NCBI GenBank assembly: GCA_965153455.1
Contig: OZ234500.1
Coordinates: forward strand, 1,054,001-1,118,000
DNA length: 64,000 nt
DNA from: Sphagnum compactum
Lineage: Eukaryota > Bryophyta > Sphagnopsida > Sphagnales
Reading direction: 5' to 3'
Shown here one piece after another: positions 1 to 11,624 of the stretch. The notes below the pieces were generated by a model, which saw nothing but the letters and a program-made list of their open reading frames with translations, did not search any database and was not told where the DNA came from. Position 1 is the first letter of the stretch; each line of letters opens with the position of its first letter. The position numbers were made by a program, and so were the translations under genes.

Positions 1-1375
1 GGAGCTTCTTCTTGAAGCATCACTCGGAAGCAACATTTACTCACTTGAGAAGAAGGCAACACTGCTCATCATCCTTGACCAAGAGGCAAGACACCTGACC
101 AGGACTTCAGGCAAACCCCTTTGCATCATCACCCAAAAGCATGGATTCTCATATGACCATGAAGACTTCGGACAAAACCTTTCCATCAACAACCAAAAGC
201 ATGGATTCACATGACCACCAGGACTTTCAGACAAAACCTTTGCATCATCACCAAAAAGCATGGATTCTCACAATTCGTGTGCAGTTCCAGTTTGGTAATC
301 TCTTGGGCGTCCCTCATAATTCCATGAACATGCTGATTGTTTGCTGTACAAAACAAATCACTACAAACTAAAAGACACTTCTTTTGCGTACTTTCTTTCT
401 TCAATACAGCAATTCATGAACAGCAGTTGGGAAAACCTATGATCTTCTATGTGCACTCTGTTGATTGTTCATCAACCTCGTTGCTGGATGACTCCTGAAG
501 AGAGCAGGAATGTCCCACTGTTTTGAATGTAGTAGTTTCCACCTGCTGGAGGACTGTTGTACCAAGAGAACCACACACCCCCCACCCCCACAAACAGTTT
601 TTGATCCTATCAGTCAAAGCTCTCTTTTATGCTGCAGGATCATGCTGCCTTTTTTAGTGTTGTTCTTGTTACAGATCCCATATATATATATATATTCACA
701 TCTGTGTAGAGAAATCCTTGAAGAGAAGCTTGGTTTAGAAACTCTTGAGAGTTTTGCTATCTTACCAATCCCATGATCCATTCCCATCTGTCAGAACAAA
801 CTCAAGTGAGCTCCCCGAAACATGTAACACCTGTAAAACCCATTTGGAAAGAAAATCTGATTGTTTTGGTTAGTTCTCTCACATCATGACAAAACTCTTT
901 TGCTTTGCAATTAGAATGACACTAGGCTATGATAACACACATGCTTTTGTTGCAGCAATGTTTGTGAGTCAAAAGACATAGCAGCGGGAGTGGTTGAGGA
1001 CTGCTTTCTTGCCTTGAAAGGCCTGCCATCTGCAGCTGACTGATTTTGCATGAGAATGCCTGGTAAGTCTGTCCACCTGCAACACCACATTTTTCCATCT
1101 TCATGAGCAAGAAGTTCCAAGAGAAGAAAGCACGTGAATCCTTTGCGGTAGCAGAATGCTCAATCAACATTCCATCAAACCACAAAAGATGAGAGAAGCA
1201 ATGGGGAGAAGAGAGGAGAAGAGAAGATCGACACATGAAGCTTCTCTCAGAAGGTGCAAGAAGACCCATGTGAGAGAGAAAAAAGACAGCCATCAAACTC
1301 ACTGGGTACTGTCAGCACAATAGTGCAGGTAAGCAGACTCCCAACTGGTTTCGTAGCAGAGAGTAATGGTTGGCT
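1..1375. other. Region downstream of the first gene, no gene seen
   Basis: No convincing coding exon is visible on either strand. Short open frames here have no recognisable motif and are broken by stops in every neighbouring frame. The stretch probably holds the 3' UTR and flank of the minus-strand coiled-coil gene that ends at 1376. It contains a degenerate 60-bp tandem repeat (separate entry) and a short AT dinucleotide run near 679-692. Confidence 0.5.
81..270. repeat. Degenerate ~60-bp tandem repeat, about three units
   Basis: Each clear unit begins with CATGGATTC, runs through a GACCA...GACTT segment and an ACAAAACCTTT segment, and ends in CACCAAAAAG or similar. Unit starts are at 140, 200 and 259 (partial), a period of 59-60 bp. 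A more diverged unit precedes them from about 81. The unit is not a multiple of codons in any uninterrupted frame, so this is probably non-coding. Confidence 0.75.
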
Positions 1376-4300
1376 TCATTGCTGAACTTGCACTTTCTGC
1401 AATTCATCATCAAGATCTTGGAAATTGAAGTCAGATTTAGGATAAAAAATGCTTGCAGAAAAAAGGAAATTCAGAGAGAATTCTGAATTGGGTTTTTGCT
1501 GTTTTCTTTTTTCTTTACCTTCTTCATTTGCTCCCTTGATCTTTGAATCTCTTGTCATTGTTTCACCAGAAAACCTATCATTCAGTAACACTTGTTGCAA
1601 GGCAAAGGCAAATGTGTCCATTTTCTGACTCTCTTGCTTGATCAGCACACGAAAAATGGCAAAAAACTTCTCAAGCGCTGCAACTTTCTCCTCTGAGAAT
1701 ATGGTACTCACTGAATACTCGCACCCATCTTGAGAATCAGAACTGAGAGAAATGCCCTCGTTTCTGCCCATGTCAAGAACAAGTGATCTCACAGTTGACA
1801 ACACAGCCTGCTGTTTCTTTAGCCTTTCCTCTTCTGCATCATTCATACTTTGATATACTTCGCTCAACTTCTTCTCCAGTAAGTGCACCTGCCAAAGAAC
1901 TCCAACAAAAAAATGTCCTATCGATTCAAGAGGCTACAACATTCCTTCTGAGCAAAACACCTCATCATGCCAGAGCTATGTAGCATAGTTTGAAAACAAA
2001 TGATGAAAAACATTTTCTGCAAATTTTTCAAACAAATTCAACCTGATTGATGCAAGTTGTGATTGTCATACCTTTTGTTGTGTTTCTTGAAGCTGTTCCT
2101 TTTCACTAACTCTTTCTTCCTCAACCATCGCAAGACTTTTTCTCACACTAGCCAGTTCTGCACATAAATTGCTCCTCTCTAAGTGCCATTCTTCTTGCAG
2201 CTGCATAATCTGTCTTTCCTTCTCTTCAAGTTCATGACTGAGAGTGAGTCCATTTTCCAGAGCGTTTTCCAGCTCAAGCTCCATCTCCTTGACTGCACGC
2301 TTGATAGCAGCTTCCATATCCTCAGCACTAACACGCTTGGTAAGCTCTCCAGATAACTCTCTGACCTAAAAATCACAAAACACATAACAAAACAGATTAA
2401 CCATATGTCGGATTTTGTTGCCCCGAATATTCCATGCCCCAAAGGAAGAACACACAACACAGTCAAGGGTCCTCTGTTCCAATTACTGCTGCTGAATCAC
2501 TGTTTGCTGCAGAAATCTCTAAAGAGACTGCCCAAGGATGGCTGCTGACCTTTGCTACCAGACTCTCCCCTTCAGCCATTAGCTCTTTCTGAACAGCCAT
2601 CAGCATTGCCTCCTTCTCTTTCAGTTTGCTTGTGACTTCTGCAGTTTGAGCCCGTGCCTCAGTAATCTCCTTTCTTGCAACTCTCACCTGTTTACCAGCA
2701 GCCCACATGTGCATATGCCAACAAAGTCTTTTGCGAGCAAAGCAGCTCAGGAAGCTGCAGCTGTGATCAGATCCATCCATCTACTGTGTTTTTCTGCAAA
2801 ATTTGTAGTTTGAAGATATGAGAAAAAACTCACAGCTTGTTCGTGCACCTCCGAAGGCACGGTTGTTGTTGCCATCTCAACACGCACTTTTGCCTCTGCT
2901 AACTCAGCTCTGGTTGCTTTCTCTCTTAGAGTTGACACCTCTTGTTGCATTGCTGTGAGATATGCCCGCAACTTGTCTACCTCCATTGATGTTGCATCAG
3001 ACCTTTTTGTTCTCATCCCTAATGGTCTCCTCTGTGTGTCTGTCACACTGCAGGCATGTGTAAAAAGGACGACAACAACAATGGCACAAGGTTAGAGGGG
3101 TGAAAAACCAAACTTCAAGAACCTGGAAAATGATGAAGAGCAAATATAGCATTCATGTCCATTAAATGCTCTGATAAATTACACAAAGCTGTTGCCACAA
3201 GTGTCCACGGTGATTTGATGCTTCCAGGCCCTGTACATAGTAGTACATAAGAATGACACAATTGTTGCAACGACAAAAGAGCAAGAAAGAAATAGTTTTA
3301 TTACCTGAGAAACGGATTTTCCTCCTGCAAGATGTGAGCTTTTGTTGAAGTGTTATCATTTGTTGCAGGTGCTGTGGATGCTTCTCTCCCCATCCCAACA
3401 CCAGTGTTGATCAGTGGTGTTGATTGAAGCTCCATCATTCGCTTTCCAACAAGCTGCAGACTTTTTGTGCGGAAACCATGAGTAAGCAGCCCTCCAAAAC
3501 AAGATCAAAGAGAATGGAAGAAAGCCCACAAAAGACACTACTGAGACTACAACCAGCCAGCAAGGCTGCTGCTGTTCCAAGAGAGGTGGTGGCTGTTGTT
3601 AGCCATACATGGCAATCACAGGTATTGATAACAAAGCTTCAAACAGTTTTCTGCATTTCTCCTAGAAATTTATGCTTTCATGCTGCTACAATGAAATGAA
3701 ATCAAGAATTTGAAATGCCCATGAAGTTGACGAGTTGCCCCTGGGGCAGACAGCATGATGGGTACGAGTGTAAACAGACCTGCTCCATCACACGACGCTC
3801 AATCTCTGTCTTGAATGCCGCTAAAGGAGAAGAATCCTGCACCCATCATGGCACTGGAAATTCAGGTGCTGCAGCACAAATGCTGCTGCTGCATCATTGC
3901 CAGCATCATCAGATGATACTGCTATGTGTCAGATTCAGTTGCCTTGAAAATCCCATAGCAATGGATGGCAAAAACACTGGGCTGGCAACTTGTGTAGATG
4001 GGATGACAATAAGAGTTGGGGTAGGAAGTGCTGCACACTAACCTTGGCAGCTGGAGAGCTCATTGTATATGTAGGAGGATTTGGGGGAACATTTGCTGCT
4101 GGCTCCTGCTCAACAACAGAACTCTCGCGGATCAGAGCTTCAAATCGCATTCCTTTCTGTTCTTGTTCCTTCAATGCAACACGAGGTGTGTCTTCATTCT
4201 CTTGTGGCAACAATAGATTCAGAGCTTTCGGTCTTCTGTTTTGCACTTCTTCTTCTTCTCGAAGTTGATTCTGCAGATCATCATCATCATCATTGTCATC

Positions 4301-5140
4301 TTCTTCTTCTTCTCGTTTCTGTAACCTGGAATTCAACTTGGGTGCACTGAATGTGGTAACAGGTCCAGCTTCCATGGCAAGGCGGACAATATTCTCCACA
4401 GAACCAAGCTCTCTTTGTAGTGCCTGATGGGTATGATGATGAACAACACATAGAAACACATAATCAGTAGTCTGCTGCTGTTGTTGTTTTGCAGCAGCAG
4501 CTGCAGCAGCAAGAAACAAACTCTTTGTTTGTTTTTCTCCAAGTGCAAAACAACACTTGTTGCAACAATTGCTTTCTGAAACTTTCTTTCTTTCTTACTG
4601 ACAAGAGAGAGCAATCAAGCAATCCATGCATCCATATGTGTGTGTGTATCTTACCCTAAGAGTGGCAGTAAGCTGGACTGGAATCCGACCTCCTCCGGCA
4701 GCAACAGAACGATCAGCAGATTGCTTGAGCATGGTAGCACGGTTGTACAAGATGTCCACTCTGTTCCTCATGTCAAGCCCTATTCCTCGATCACCACCTT
4801 CTTGTTTCAGAAGTCCCTTGAGCAAGAAGAGCTCATCGCTGAGCTTTGTCATTTCTTGCAAGGTGGCAGCATCTTCCTCTCTCATGGCTGGTGGTCGAGA
4901 AGAAGAAGAAGAAGAAGAAGAATTTTTTCCTCCTCCTCGAGAGGGACTGCTGCTGAAGAACCCATGTTGTGCCGTGCACTGCTGCAGCATTCTTCTTGGA
5001 CTAGTCTTCTTCTGTCTGGCAGTTTCCAAGTTCCATTCTTTCAAACCATTGTGGGTTGTTTTCCTCTCTGTAACAAGTCGTTGTTGCCCATGACCTGCAA
5101 TCAATGAAGGAGCTGCTGCTGCTGTTGCAGCAGCAGCCAT
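1376..5140 (-). CDS. Coiled-coil protein of unknown function, 8 exons, about 743 residues
   Basis: Exons, 5' to 3' on the minus strand: 5140-4655, 4423-4043, 3836-3780, 3453-3305, 3047-2834, 2687-2550, 2365-2072, 1888-1376. All junctions are GT-AG and every phase joins, including the split Ser codon between exons 4 and 5, which supports one gene. Exon 3 uses a weak donor (CAG/GTCTGT). The start is placed at the ATG before an Ala-rich leader (MAAAATAAAAP); another ATG lies 18 bases upstream. Exon 1 has a Ser-rich run, then a helical segment; exon 2 has an acidic Glu/Asp run; exons 5-8 (C-terminal half) are heptad-like and rich in Glu, Lys, Leu and Gln, typical of a long coiled coil. Part of exon 8 (about 1420-1530) could be a retained intron because it has a GTAAAG donor. 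No family was recognised. A structural or cytoskeletal scaffold is only a guess. Confidence 0.72.
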
Positions 5141-5183
5141 GGTGCAAGCCAAGCACAATTAGAGCTGGCTGATTATGGCATAC

Positions 5184-5211
5184 GAGAGAGCGAGAAAGAG
5201 AGAGAGAGAGC
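5184..5211. repeat. GA microsatellite upstream of coiled-coil gene
   Basis: A run of GAGA units, slightly interrupted, lies about 45-70 bases upstream of the chosen ATG on the opposite strand. In minus-strand orientation it is a CT-rich leader, which is frequent in plant 5' UTRs. Confidence 0.7.
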
Positions 5212-6667
5212 TCTCGAAGGTTTCAAGCTTCTTCAAGCAACCCACCACCACCAACAACATGCATCTTCTTCGAGACTCCTCCTCCTCATTTCATGAACAT
5301 CCAGGTGCTTGCTTGCTCAATTGCTTGCTTGAGCTTGCCGGGAGAGAATTCTCCAAAACCTGATGATTCGACCACACTATTCCTGCACCGCGAATTCTAC
5401 GGATGGCCCCACACTTGCAAGGACAAAAGAGGTTTGCAAAAGTGTATGATAGAATCTTCTTCTGCAGATAGAACGCATCTGGTTTGTTGTTGCAGATAGA
5501 AAGATGGCGTCTGGTTAACAGTAATGTTTTCTGATCTCTCCATCCGTCAAGAGGACGTTAGAATAATGTCCAGGCACCGGATGCATGGTAGATTCTTGCA
5601 ACAGAGTTGAGTCCTCCGAGGGTGGCAGGCAGCTTGTGCGTTTGTGTGTGTCTGAGAGGAGGAGCTTAGGGTTTCAAGCTTTGCAGGGTTTTGCAGCAAC
5701 CCATCTGTTGTTGCTTCATGTAGTCTTGTTCCTCCATGCCCGGGCATGGCAGGTGGCTGGATTCCACCACCTCCATGCCAGAGATTGCTGGCTGGACTTC
5801 TGGAAAGCTGGATTTCCCCCATCTCCATGCCAGACAGAGGAGATTGTTGGCTGGACTTCACCAGCTAGTTGTAGACATGAGGAGGAGATTGATTACATTC
5901 CCACCATCATTTTCATTTGAACTCGTCAGTCCTTTTGGAGACACATAAAAATGCCACAACAAGGACAGCAAAGGCAGAATGCAATTCGGGCTTGAACATT
6001 TGCATCTTGTTGCAGAATTGGGGCTGAAACAATTGATATATACAAATGTTGTTGTTCTTTTGCAGATGTTGTTGTTGCACAAGGGATTGTTGCATTAGAG
6101 CTCAAAGAGCAAAAAAGCAAACTGACAGAGACCTCAAGATAAGATCGCATCATCATCACAAGCAGGAGATGACCCAAGAAGCAAAAAAGAGTACAATATT
6201 GGAAGCTCTTTGATCAAGCAAGTTGTTGGAAAAGCTCAGCAGAGCAACCATCCTCTAAGCCCTCCTTCAGTTTTTCTCTCAGATTTACTTACAGGGGGTT
6301 CATGGAGATTCTTGGATTTCAGTTCTGTTGCACCAGGGCTCTTTGAGGAACTGAGCATGTAACACAGCAAACTCAATTGTATTGTGAAGCTTTTGCAAAG
6401 TTTTGCCTCTCCAATGTTTTGCAGAACTTATTAGAGAGATCCACAAGGTCCACAAGTGCGAGCATTTAGAGATGATGAACCCAGAACCAGGTCATGGTGT
6501 CATTGTTGCAACAGATGATGGTGCCATCATTACAACAAATGGGGCCATTTGTTGCAACAACAACTGAGACAAGGTTTTCTTTGGGAAGAAGACAACAGGT
6601 TTTGTTTTGAGGATTGTGTGAAATCTGAGCATCATTCGGATCCTCACCAACACTAGAACCCTCCATT

Positions 6668-7105
6668 TTGAAGCTCAACTCATTGGAACAGATTCAAGGA
6701 GCTTGCTTGCTTGTTGTCATGGCCACCATGTTGTGCAGAAGAAACTCAGGATCCTTCACTCAGAGCTTAAAACTGCAAAGACTTGCTGAGTCAGAGTTCA
6801 CACCAACATGCCGTTTCTCTGCAAAAAGAAGAGTGTTTCCACCAAGAATTGAGTTGAAGTCAGTGACAAGAGATCCACAAATATGTGTTCAGAATATCCA
6901 CAACAACTCAGAACAGAAAAGAGTTGGTTTGGAACTTCCCTTCAGGAGATTTGCGTACTGTACTACTCAGGTGGTACTTGGCTGCCTCCCTCTGGCATTC
7001 CTTTTTCTTGTCCTCCAATGTTGTTTCATTCAATCTGTCTCTCTGAGTTTGCACAACAAGCCAATAACATTAGTTCCAAGTTTCACTATGTTTTTGAGGC
7101 ATTGA
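6668..7105 (+). other. Unassigned 145-codon open frame between two genes
   Basis: An uninterrupted plus-strand frame with an internal ATG in good context (GCCACCATG, at 6725). From that Met the product begins with a Ser/Arg/Lys-rich, acid-poor stretch that resembles an organelle targeting peptide, and later has a hydrophobic segment. It ends 32 bases before the stop codon of the convergent F-box-associated gene, leaving no room for a normal continuation. It may be a chance frame, a decayed first exon or a small gene. I recognise no family. Confidence 0.2.
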
Positions 7106-7136
7106 TCTTCTTGATGGGTGTTGATTTCTACACTTT

Positions 7137-10100
7137 CTAGATCATGTCAGAGTCTTCGACAGGACGAGTGGGTGGATGCGGGGGTTGATCATCCTGTTCA
7201 TTGTCAAGAGGAGTCCGGGACCAGCTGGGAGTTGCTGCTGGTACAATGTAGCTTGGCATTTGAGCACTTGTTCGTCGAGTTCTCATTGCATATGGTGATG
7301 GAGGCTCCATGAAAGTTGCAGACCGCCGTATACTACTCAACCGACGAGCCACTGGCAGATTCCCTTCTATTTGGTAAGGCCCTTGACCTAGAATGCCTTT
7401 CCCCTCTTGGTATGGAACTGGTGGTTTTTCACAACAAACGGAAGCATATCTCTCATTTTCAGAAACCTCCTGGACTGGAAGTGAATCTTGTGTTGGAAAG
7501 GATTCTTCCTGGCCATACCAATGTAAGGGGTCTTGAGCCGCATGTGCTGCAGTAGCAACCGAATTAAAGCTAGGGGAGAAGACGCAATCACCTAGATCTA
7601 CAAGAGCCTTCTGGCCGGTGAAAAGAGGATGTGGCAGCAATTCCAGAGTCTTCCATTGATTAAGCTCTGCATTGAAAATGGCAAATGTGTGCTTTCGGAG
7701 TGCATAGAAGCAGATTTTGCCAAGACCTGCTCGTGCTTCATACTGACATTCGTTATAATTTGTCTGGTTGTCGCCAAACAGATGGCAATGAACCTTGTGC
7801 GGGACTTGTGACATGGGTTCACATTTCACTGGATCTGACATGAGCTCAACTCTAAAAACTCTGGGTGGATATACAAGTTTCACAGTGTCGGACCATTGTA
7901 TCCTCTGGAAATCTCTTTTTGATCTTGTCTGCCAACAACAACAACAACAATTATCCACGAAAAACCAAAAACATTTCAGTTCTCTCTCATGTCAACCAAC
8001 CCTTCAAGAGCAACAACTGACTCTGCTCCTGGGAACCTTCCACTCGAGAGGAGGATTCATTGTTTGTTTGTTTTTCTTGGCATGCAGATTTACCTGACGG
8101 GTTACCATATAGACAATATTGTTGCACCCAAGCAACCTTGGAGGCTCAAACTTCTCTGCACTTCCAATATCTCCATATTCCATGTTGCGTTCAAAATGAA
8201 GATGCCGGAAATGATCACCATCAATATCGTAGCCCACAATGACAGACTCAAAAGCATTGGGACCCACTCCTGGCTGGTACTTCTTAGAGTGACATTCTGT
8301 GTTCCTTTCTTGTGGGCCAAGATCTTTAAGCCCTCCCCAGTAGAGGTGCCTGTGCACCATAATGACACTCGAAGTTCCTCGTGGTGATGGTGGAATTTTG
8401 TACTGGCTGACTTTGGTATACGCATTTTGCCTCGAGTCATATATGACTACCTGCAGTAGTGGAGAGTTAGAAAGAAGCTTCTTCTGAGACCCATCTTTCT
8501 ACTGAACACCCATTCTTTTGTAGCATTCCGTCAGGCTGCAATTGACATGTATGACAAACCCGAAGAAGATTTTTCAGCCAATTTTACATGTTATACAATT
8601 CTGGCTTTATGCAGATTTGAACCCAGGACTGATCTTATAGTTCCAGGGATATAATGAGCTTCACCTGACTCCCACAATACGGTTCCGACCTTTGACCAAC
8701 AAGGTATAGAATGTAGTAGCCACGAGTGATCTTTGTGGGCTTGACGATGACCAATTTTGCTCTCTTGAATTCATATGCATGTTCCACAAGCTCCACTGGT
8801 GGTAGCAATTGGACGGTTCGCAGGAGAGGATTACAAACGAGCGTGATGGATTGAGATGGCCAGTCACGTTTCCAGAATTCCTGTCTCGGGAGAGCAAGAT
8901 ACTCCCCACCATCGAAACACAGGAGTCCACCCTCGCCTGCAATAAGCTTATGGACGTCATCAGGGAGAAATGGAAGGAGTGCCATGATCATCCATGCAAA
9001 GGGTCGTTCCGGATCATGACCAGCCATATGGTTATGAGCAGCTAACCAGCAGTCGTGATTCTTTTGGTGGACAATGGCTGGGAAATAGTCGTTCTCGGAA
9101 TCCCGCCATTTTGGAGACCATTGAACATCTCTTCTTGGCATATTCAACCTTGTCCATGCGTCACAAAGCTCTTGTCCTTTACCCAACAAGCCACACACAC
9201 ACACCGACATACAAGTAAAACTGGGTACATTTTTCAACACAACCTCCCCAGGGGGACTTAATCTATGATGGTGTCTCTCATTGAAAAATTTACCTATTGG
9301 TCTCAATTGCAGTACCTATGTATTGTAGTAGTTACCTTGGAGGGGAGGAAGATACGTTGTAATTTGGGTTTTGGGGACTGTTCTCCATAGTGGCGGTGGT
9401 TGTGTGTAGTTAGGATACTCCACTGGTGCAAGTGGAAACAAACTCTGCAGTCTTTGAAACTGATTGATAGTAGGAAACACATTCAGTCCTCCAGGATTCA
9501 CGTATGGGTTCTGATGCAGGCCTTGTATGAAGCTCGGTACATTAGCCACATAATGCCTGTCTTTGTCCCTCACAATAAATATGCCTGCAGCACATGTGTA
9601 CAGAGTGTTTGATGAGCAAAACAGAAAACAAAACCCATTATGAGCTTTTTGATTTACAGGCCAGCACCTGAATTCAGTGTACTACATGAGCAAGGAGGGC
9701 TTACCAGGGTGTGCTCTTGCATGGGTCTCTGACAATGTTTCGGGAATTCGCAGCTGATCATCTCCCTTGAACTTTCTGTAGCAGTGCTGCGGTAAAGGGA
9801 TCTTTCGTCTCAACTCTTGCTCACAAACATCTAAGGTGCCTTTGTATGTCCATTTGCCAAGGTCGTTACCTCTTGAACAGGAGGGTTTTTCTGCTGGCAA
9901 TGAGAGCTCATTAAGTGCCCTTTCTTGTTCTTCAATTTGCTTTCTCCATTGCGCAAGCTGAGAGCCATCATCAATCTCGCCCTCTTCAAGGTATGGCAAA
10001 AAATCAGCTCTTGGAGCTATCCATTCAGAGGACATCAGATGCTCATTCACATTGAAGGAGTGGCGGATAGATGACTTTCTCCTTTCTTGTGCCTGTGAGC

Positions 10101-10275
10101 CTTGTCGATCTTGCTCTTCTTGGTGTTGTAAGGAAGATGTCAACCCATCATCAATCTCACTATCTTCAAGATGTAGCAAATGACTGGCGACAGCAGGATG
10201 AAGAGTTGATGATTTTCTTCTCCTTTCTTGTGTGCTTTCTCTTACCTGCTGTTGGGGTTGTGGAAATGATGCCAT
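7137..10275 (-). CDS. F-box-associated/kelch-like protein without visible F-box, 5 exons, about 824 residues
   Basis: Exons on the minus strand: 10275-9705, 9584-9336, 9170-8665, 8450-8094, 7928-7137. All junctions are GT-AG and phases match throughout. Residues 274-560 resemble the C-terminal beta-propeller half of plant F-box/kelch proteins: LLPFLPDDVHKLIAGEGGLLCF (about 338-359), then a CNPLLRTVQLLPP strand, a VVIYDSRQNAYT strand, and HRHLYWGGL. A later GKICFYALRKHTFAIF...W segment (exon 5) fits another blade. Such proteins normally recruit substrates to SCF ubiquitin ligases, but no N-terminal F-box is visible here. Instead, residues 1-190 are charged and contain a duplicated block (ERRRKSS at 17-23 and ERRKSS at 64-69; LEDSEIDDG at 36-44 and LEEGEIDDG at 96-104). 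A strong donor (CAGCAG/GTAAGA) just after codon 10 raises the possibility of an alternative first exon. The C-terminal ~100 residues are Pro/Ser-rich. Substrate and pathway are unknown. Confidence 0.75.
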
Positions 10276-11624
10276 CTTCTAGGTACCACCCGGAACCTTG
10301 AGCTACCTCCTAAATGGAGACTAGACTTGAATAATGTTCAACAAGCAGTGCAATGAATCAATGACTGAGAATCCATATTCTGGAGGAATAATTGATGGGT
10401 TTTTTTCATACATGATTTACAGACAACACAAATGTTAAGAAGCAAAATCATGCAGAAAGATGGAGAAGAAAAAGTTGACACAAAAAGAAATACCTACAAA
10501 AAAACCACACATAAGCCAGAGAGAGAGAGAGAGAGAGATGGGTTGACTCCTACAAATTGAAGAGACACATCCCTGAGACACATCTCTTCAGACAATTGTT
10601 TGTCTTCATAAAAAACAAGTTGGGCAACGCAATCTTGAATGCTCTTGAAGGAAACTGGAGTTATGATCTCAAGTTGCAATCTTTGGAAGGTTAGGGTCAG
10701 GATTTGACATTAAAAGGGCAAGCTAGGTGCAATAATACTTTGGGCTTGCTTGCTCTCTCTTTTTAGAGCTTTTGTGTCGTAAGAGAACACCATGACTCGG
10801 AGAGGTATTTTTCTTTTTTTCCCAAGTCTCCATTGCTTCAGTAGTTTTATAAGAGAGCTTGACAAGTGCAATGCAACTGTAGCTCCATTGATGATCTATA
10901 AACCCTTTTGTGTCACAATACACCCATTGCTCCAAGGATTCTCATTCTCTCTCAAATCTTGCAACAATTGTATGAGAATCTAGCAACAATCTAAGCAGAT
11001 TATCCCATTCTTGCAAGCACAAGATGACATGAGACAAATTGTGAATAAAAACATTCAGAGGCCCACGAGGTGATGATGGATGTGTTGGCAACGATCAGTG
11101 GATGTATTAAATCATGAGGCAACCACCCCTTCAGGTGTGAACACTATATCTATATATATTTTGTTCAAATGTGTTGATAGCATCATATTACATACCTCTA
11201 CCAGATTTTACTCCTGCAAAAAACACGCTCCAAATGTTGGACAAATCACTCAAGGCATGATAAACCATGGAGTTGCCAAATCTTGAAGTCGGCAAAGTCT
11301 CAAAGTCAAGCAAGAGGTAGGTAGTAAACCTTGAGCCAGACAGACCCAAAAAAGAAAATGAAATCTAAACCTGCTCTTTCAAATAGGTTCTCATAAAAGG
11401 GCTATTGTACAAGGCCGGCCTCAGAGGAGTGAGCAACAAGGGGATGTCGGCAATAATGGGTTTGCTGTTGAATCTCAGCAAACATGGTCTCCTCAGTCAG
11501 TGAGAAATACATATACTCTCTTTCTTGAGTGCATCTGTCTCTCTTTGATTCTATATGCAGTGGTTCTAGCTAACAGTTTTTTGTGACAAGAAAGCAATGC
11601 CAGTTAATTAGACCTGCCTCTCAG
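10276..11624. other. Intergenic: upstream of F-box-associated gene, downstream of G-patch gene
   Basis: No exon with splice support was found. The region includes a GA run at 10519-10538 and stretches that look like plant UTR. The probable promoter of the minus-strand F-box-associated gene lies here, but no unambiguous TATA box could be assigned. Confidence 0.5.

Larger units (their letters stand above)
5141..7136. other. Intergenic: promoter side of coiled-coil gene and 3' flank of F-box-associated gene
   Basis: The interval separates two minus-strand genes. Next to the coiled-coil gene is a GA-rich run (5184-5211), a common feature of plant 5' leaders. Around 5735-5880 there are imperfect copies of a segment containing CCATGCCAGA and GGCTGGACTTC. 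TTGTTGTTGCA motifs recur. Apart from the weak ORF at 6668-7105 there is no coding signal. Confidence 0.5.

Noticed and set aside
922-1302. 126-codon minus-strand open frame just downstream of the coiled-coil gene
   Set aside because: It starts after the gene's stop codon, has no motif and lacks supporting splice sites. It is more likely 3' UTR or flank.
3162-3236. Possible extra exon of the coiled-coil gene after an ACAG acceptor near 3229
   Set aside because: Joining it in phase gives a stop after 16 residues, whereas skipping to 3047 keeps the frame and continues the coiled coil.
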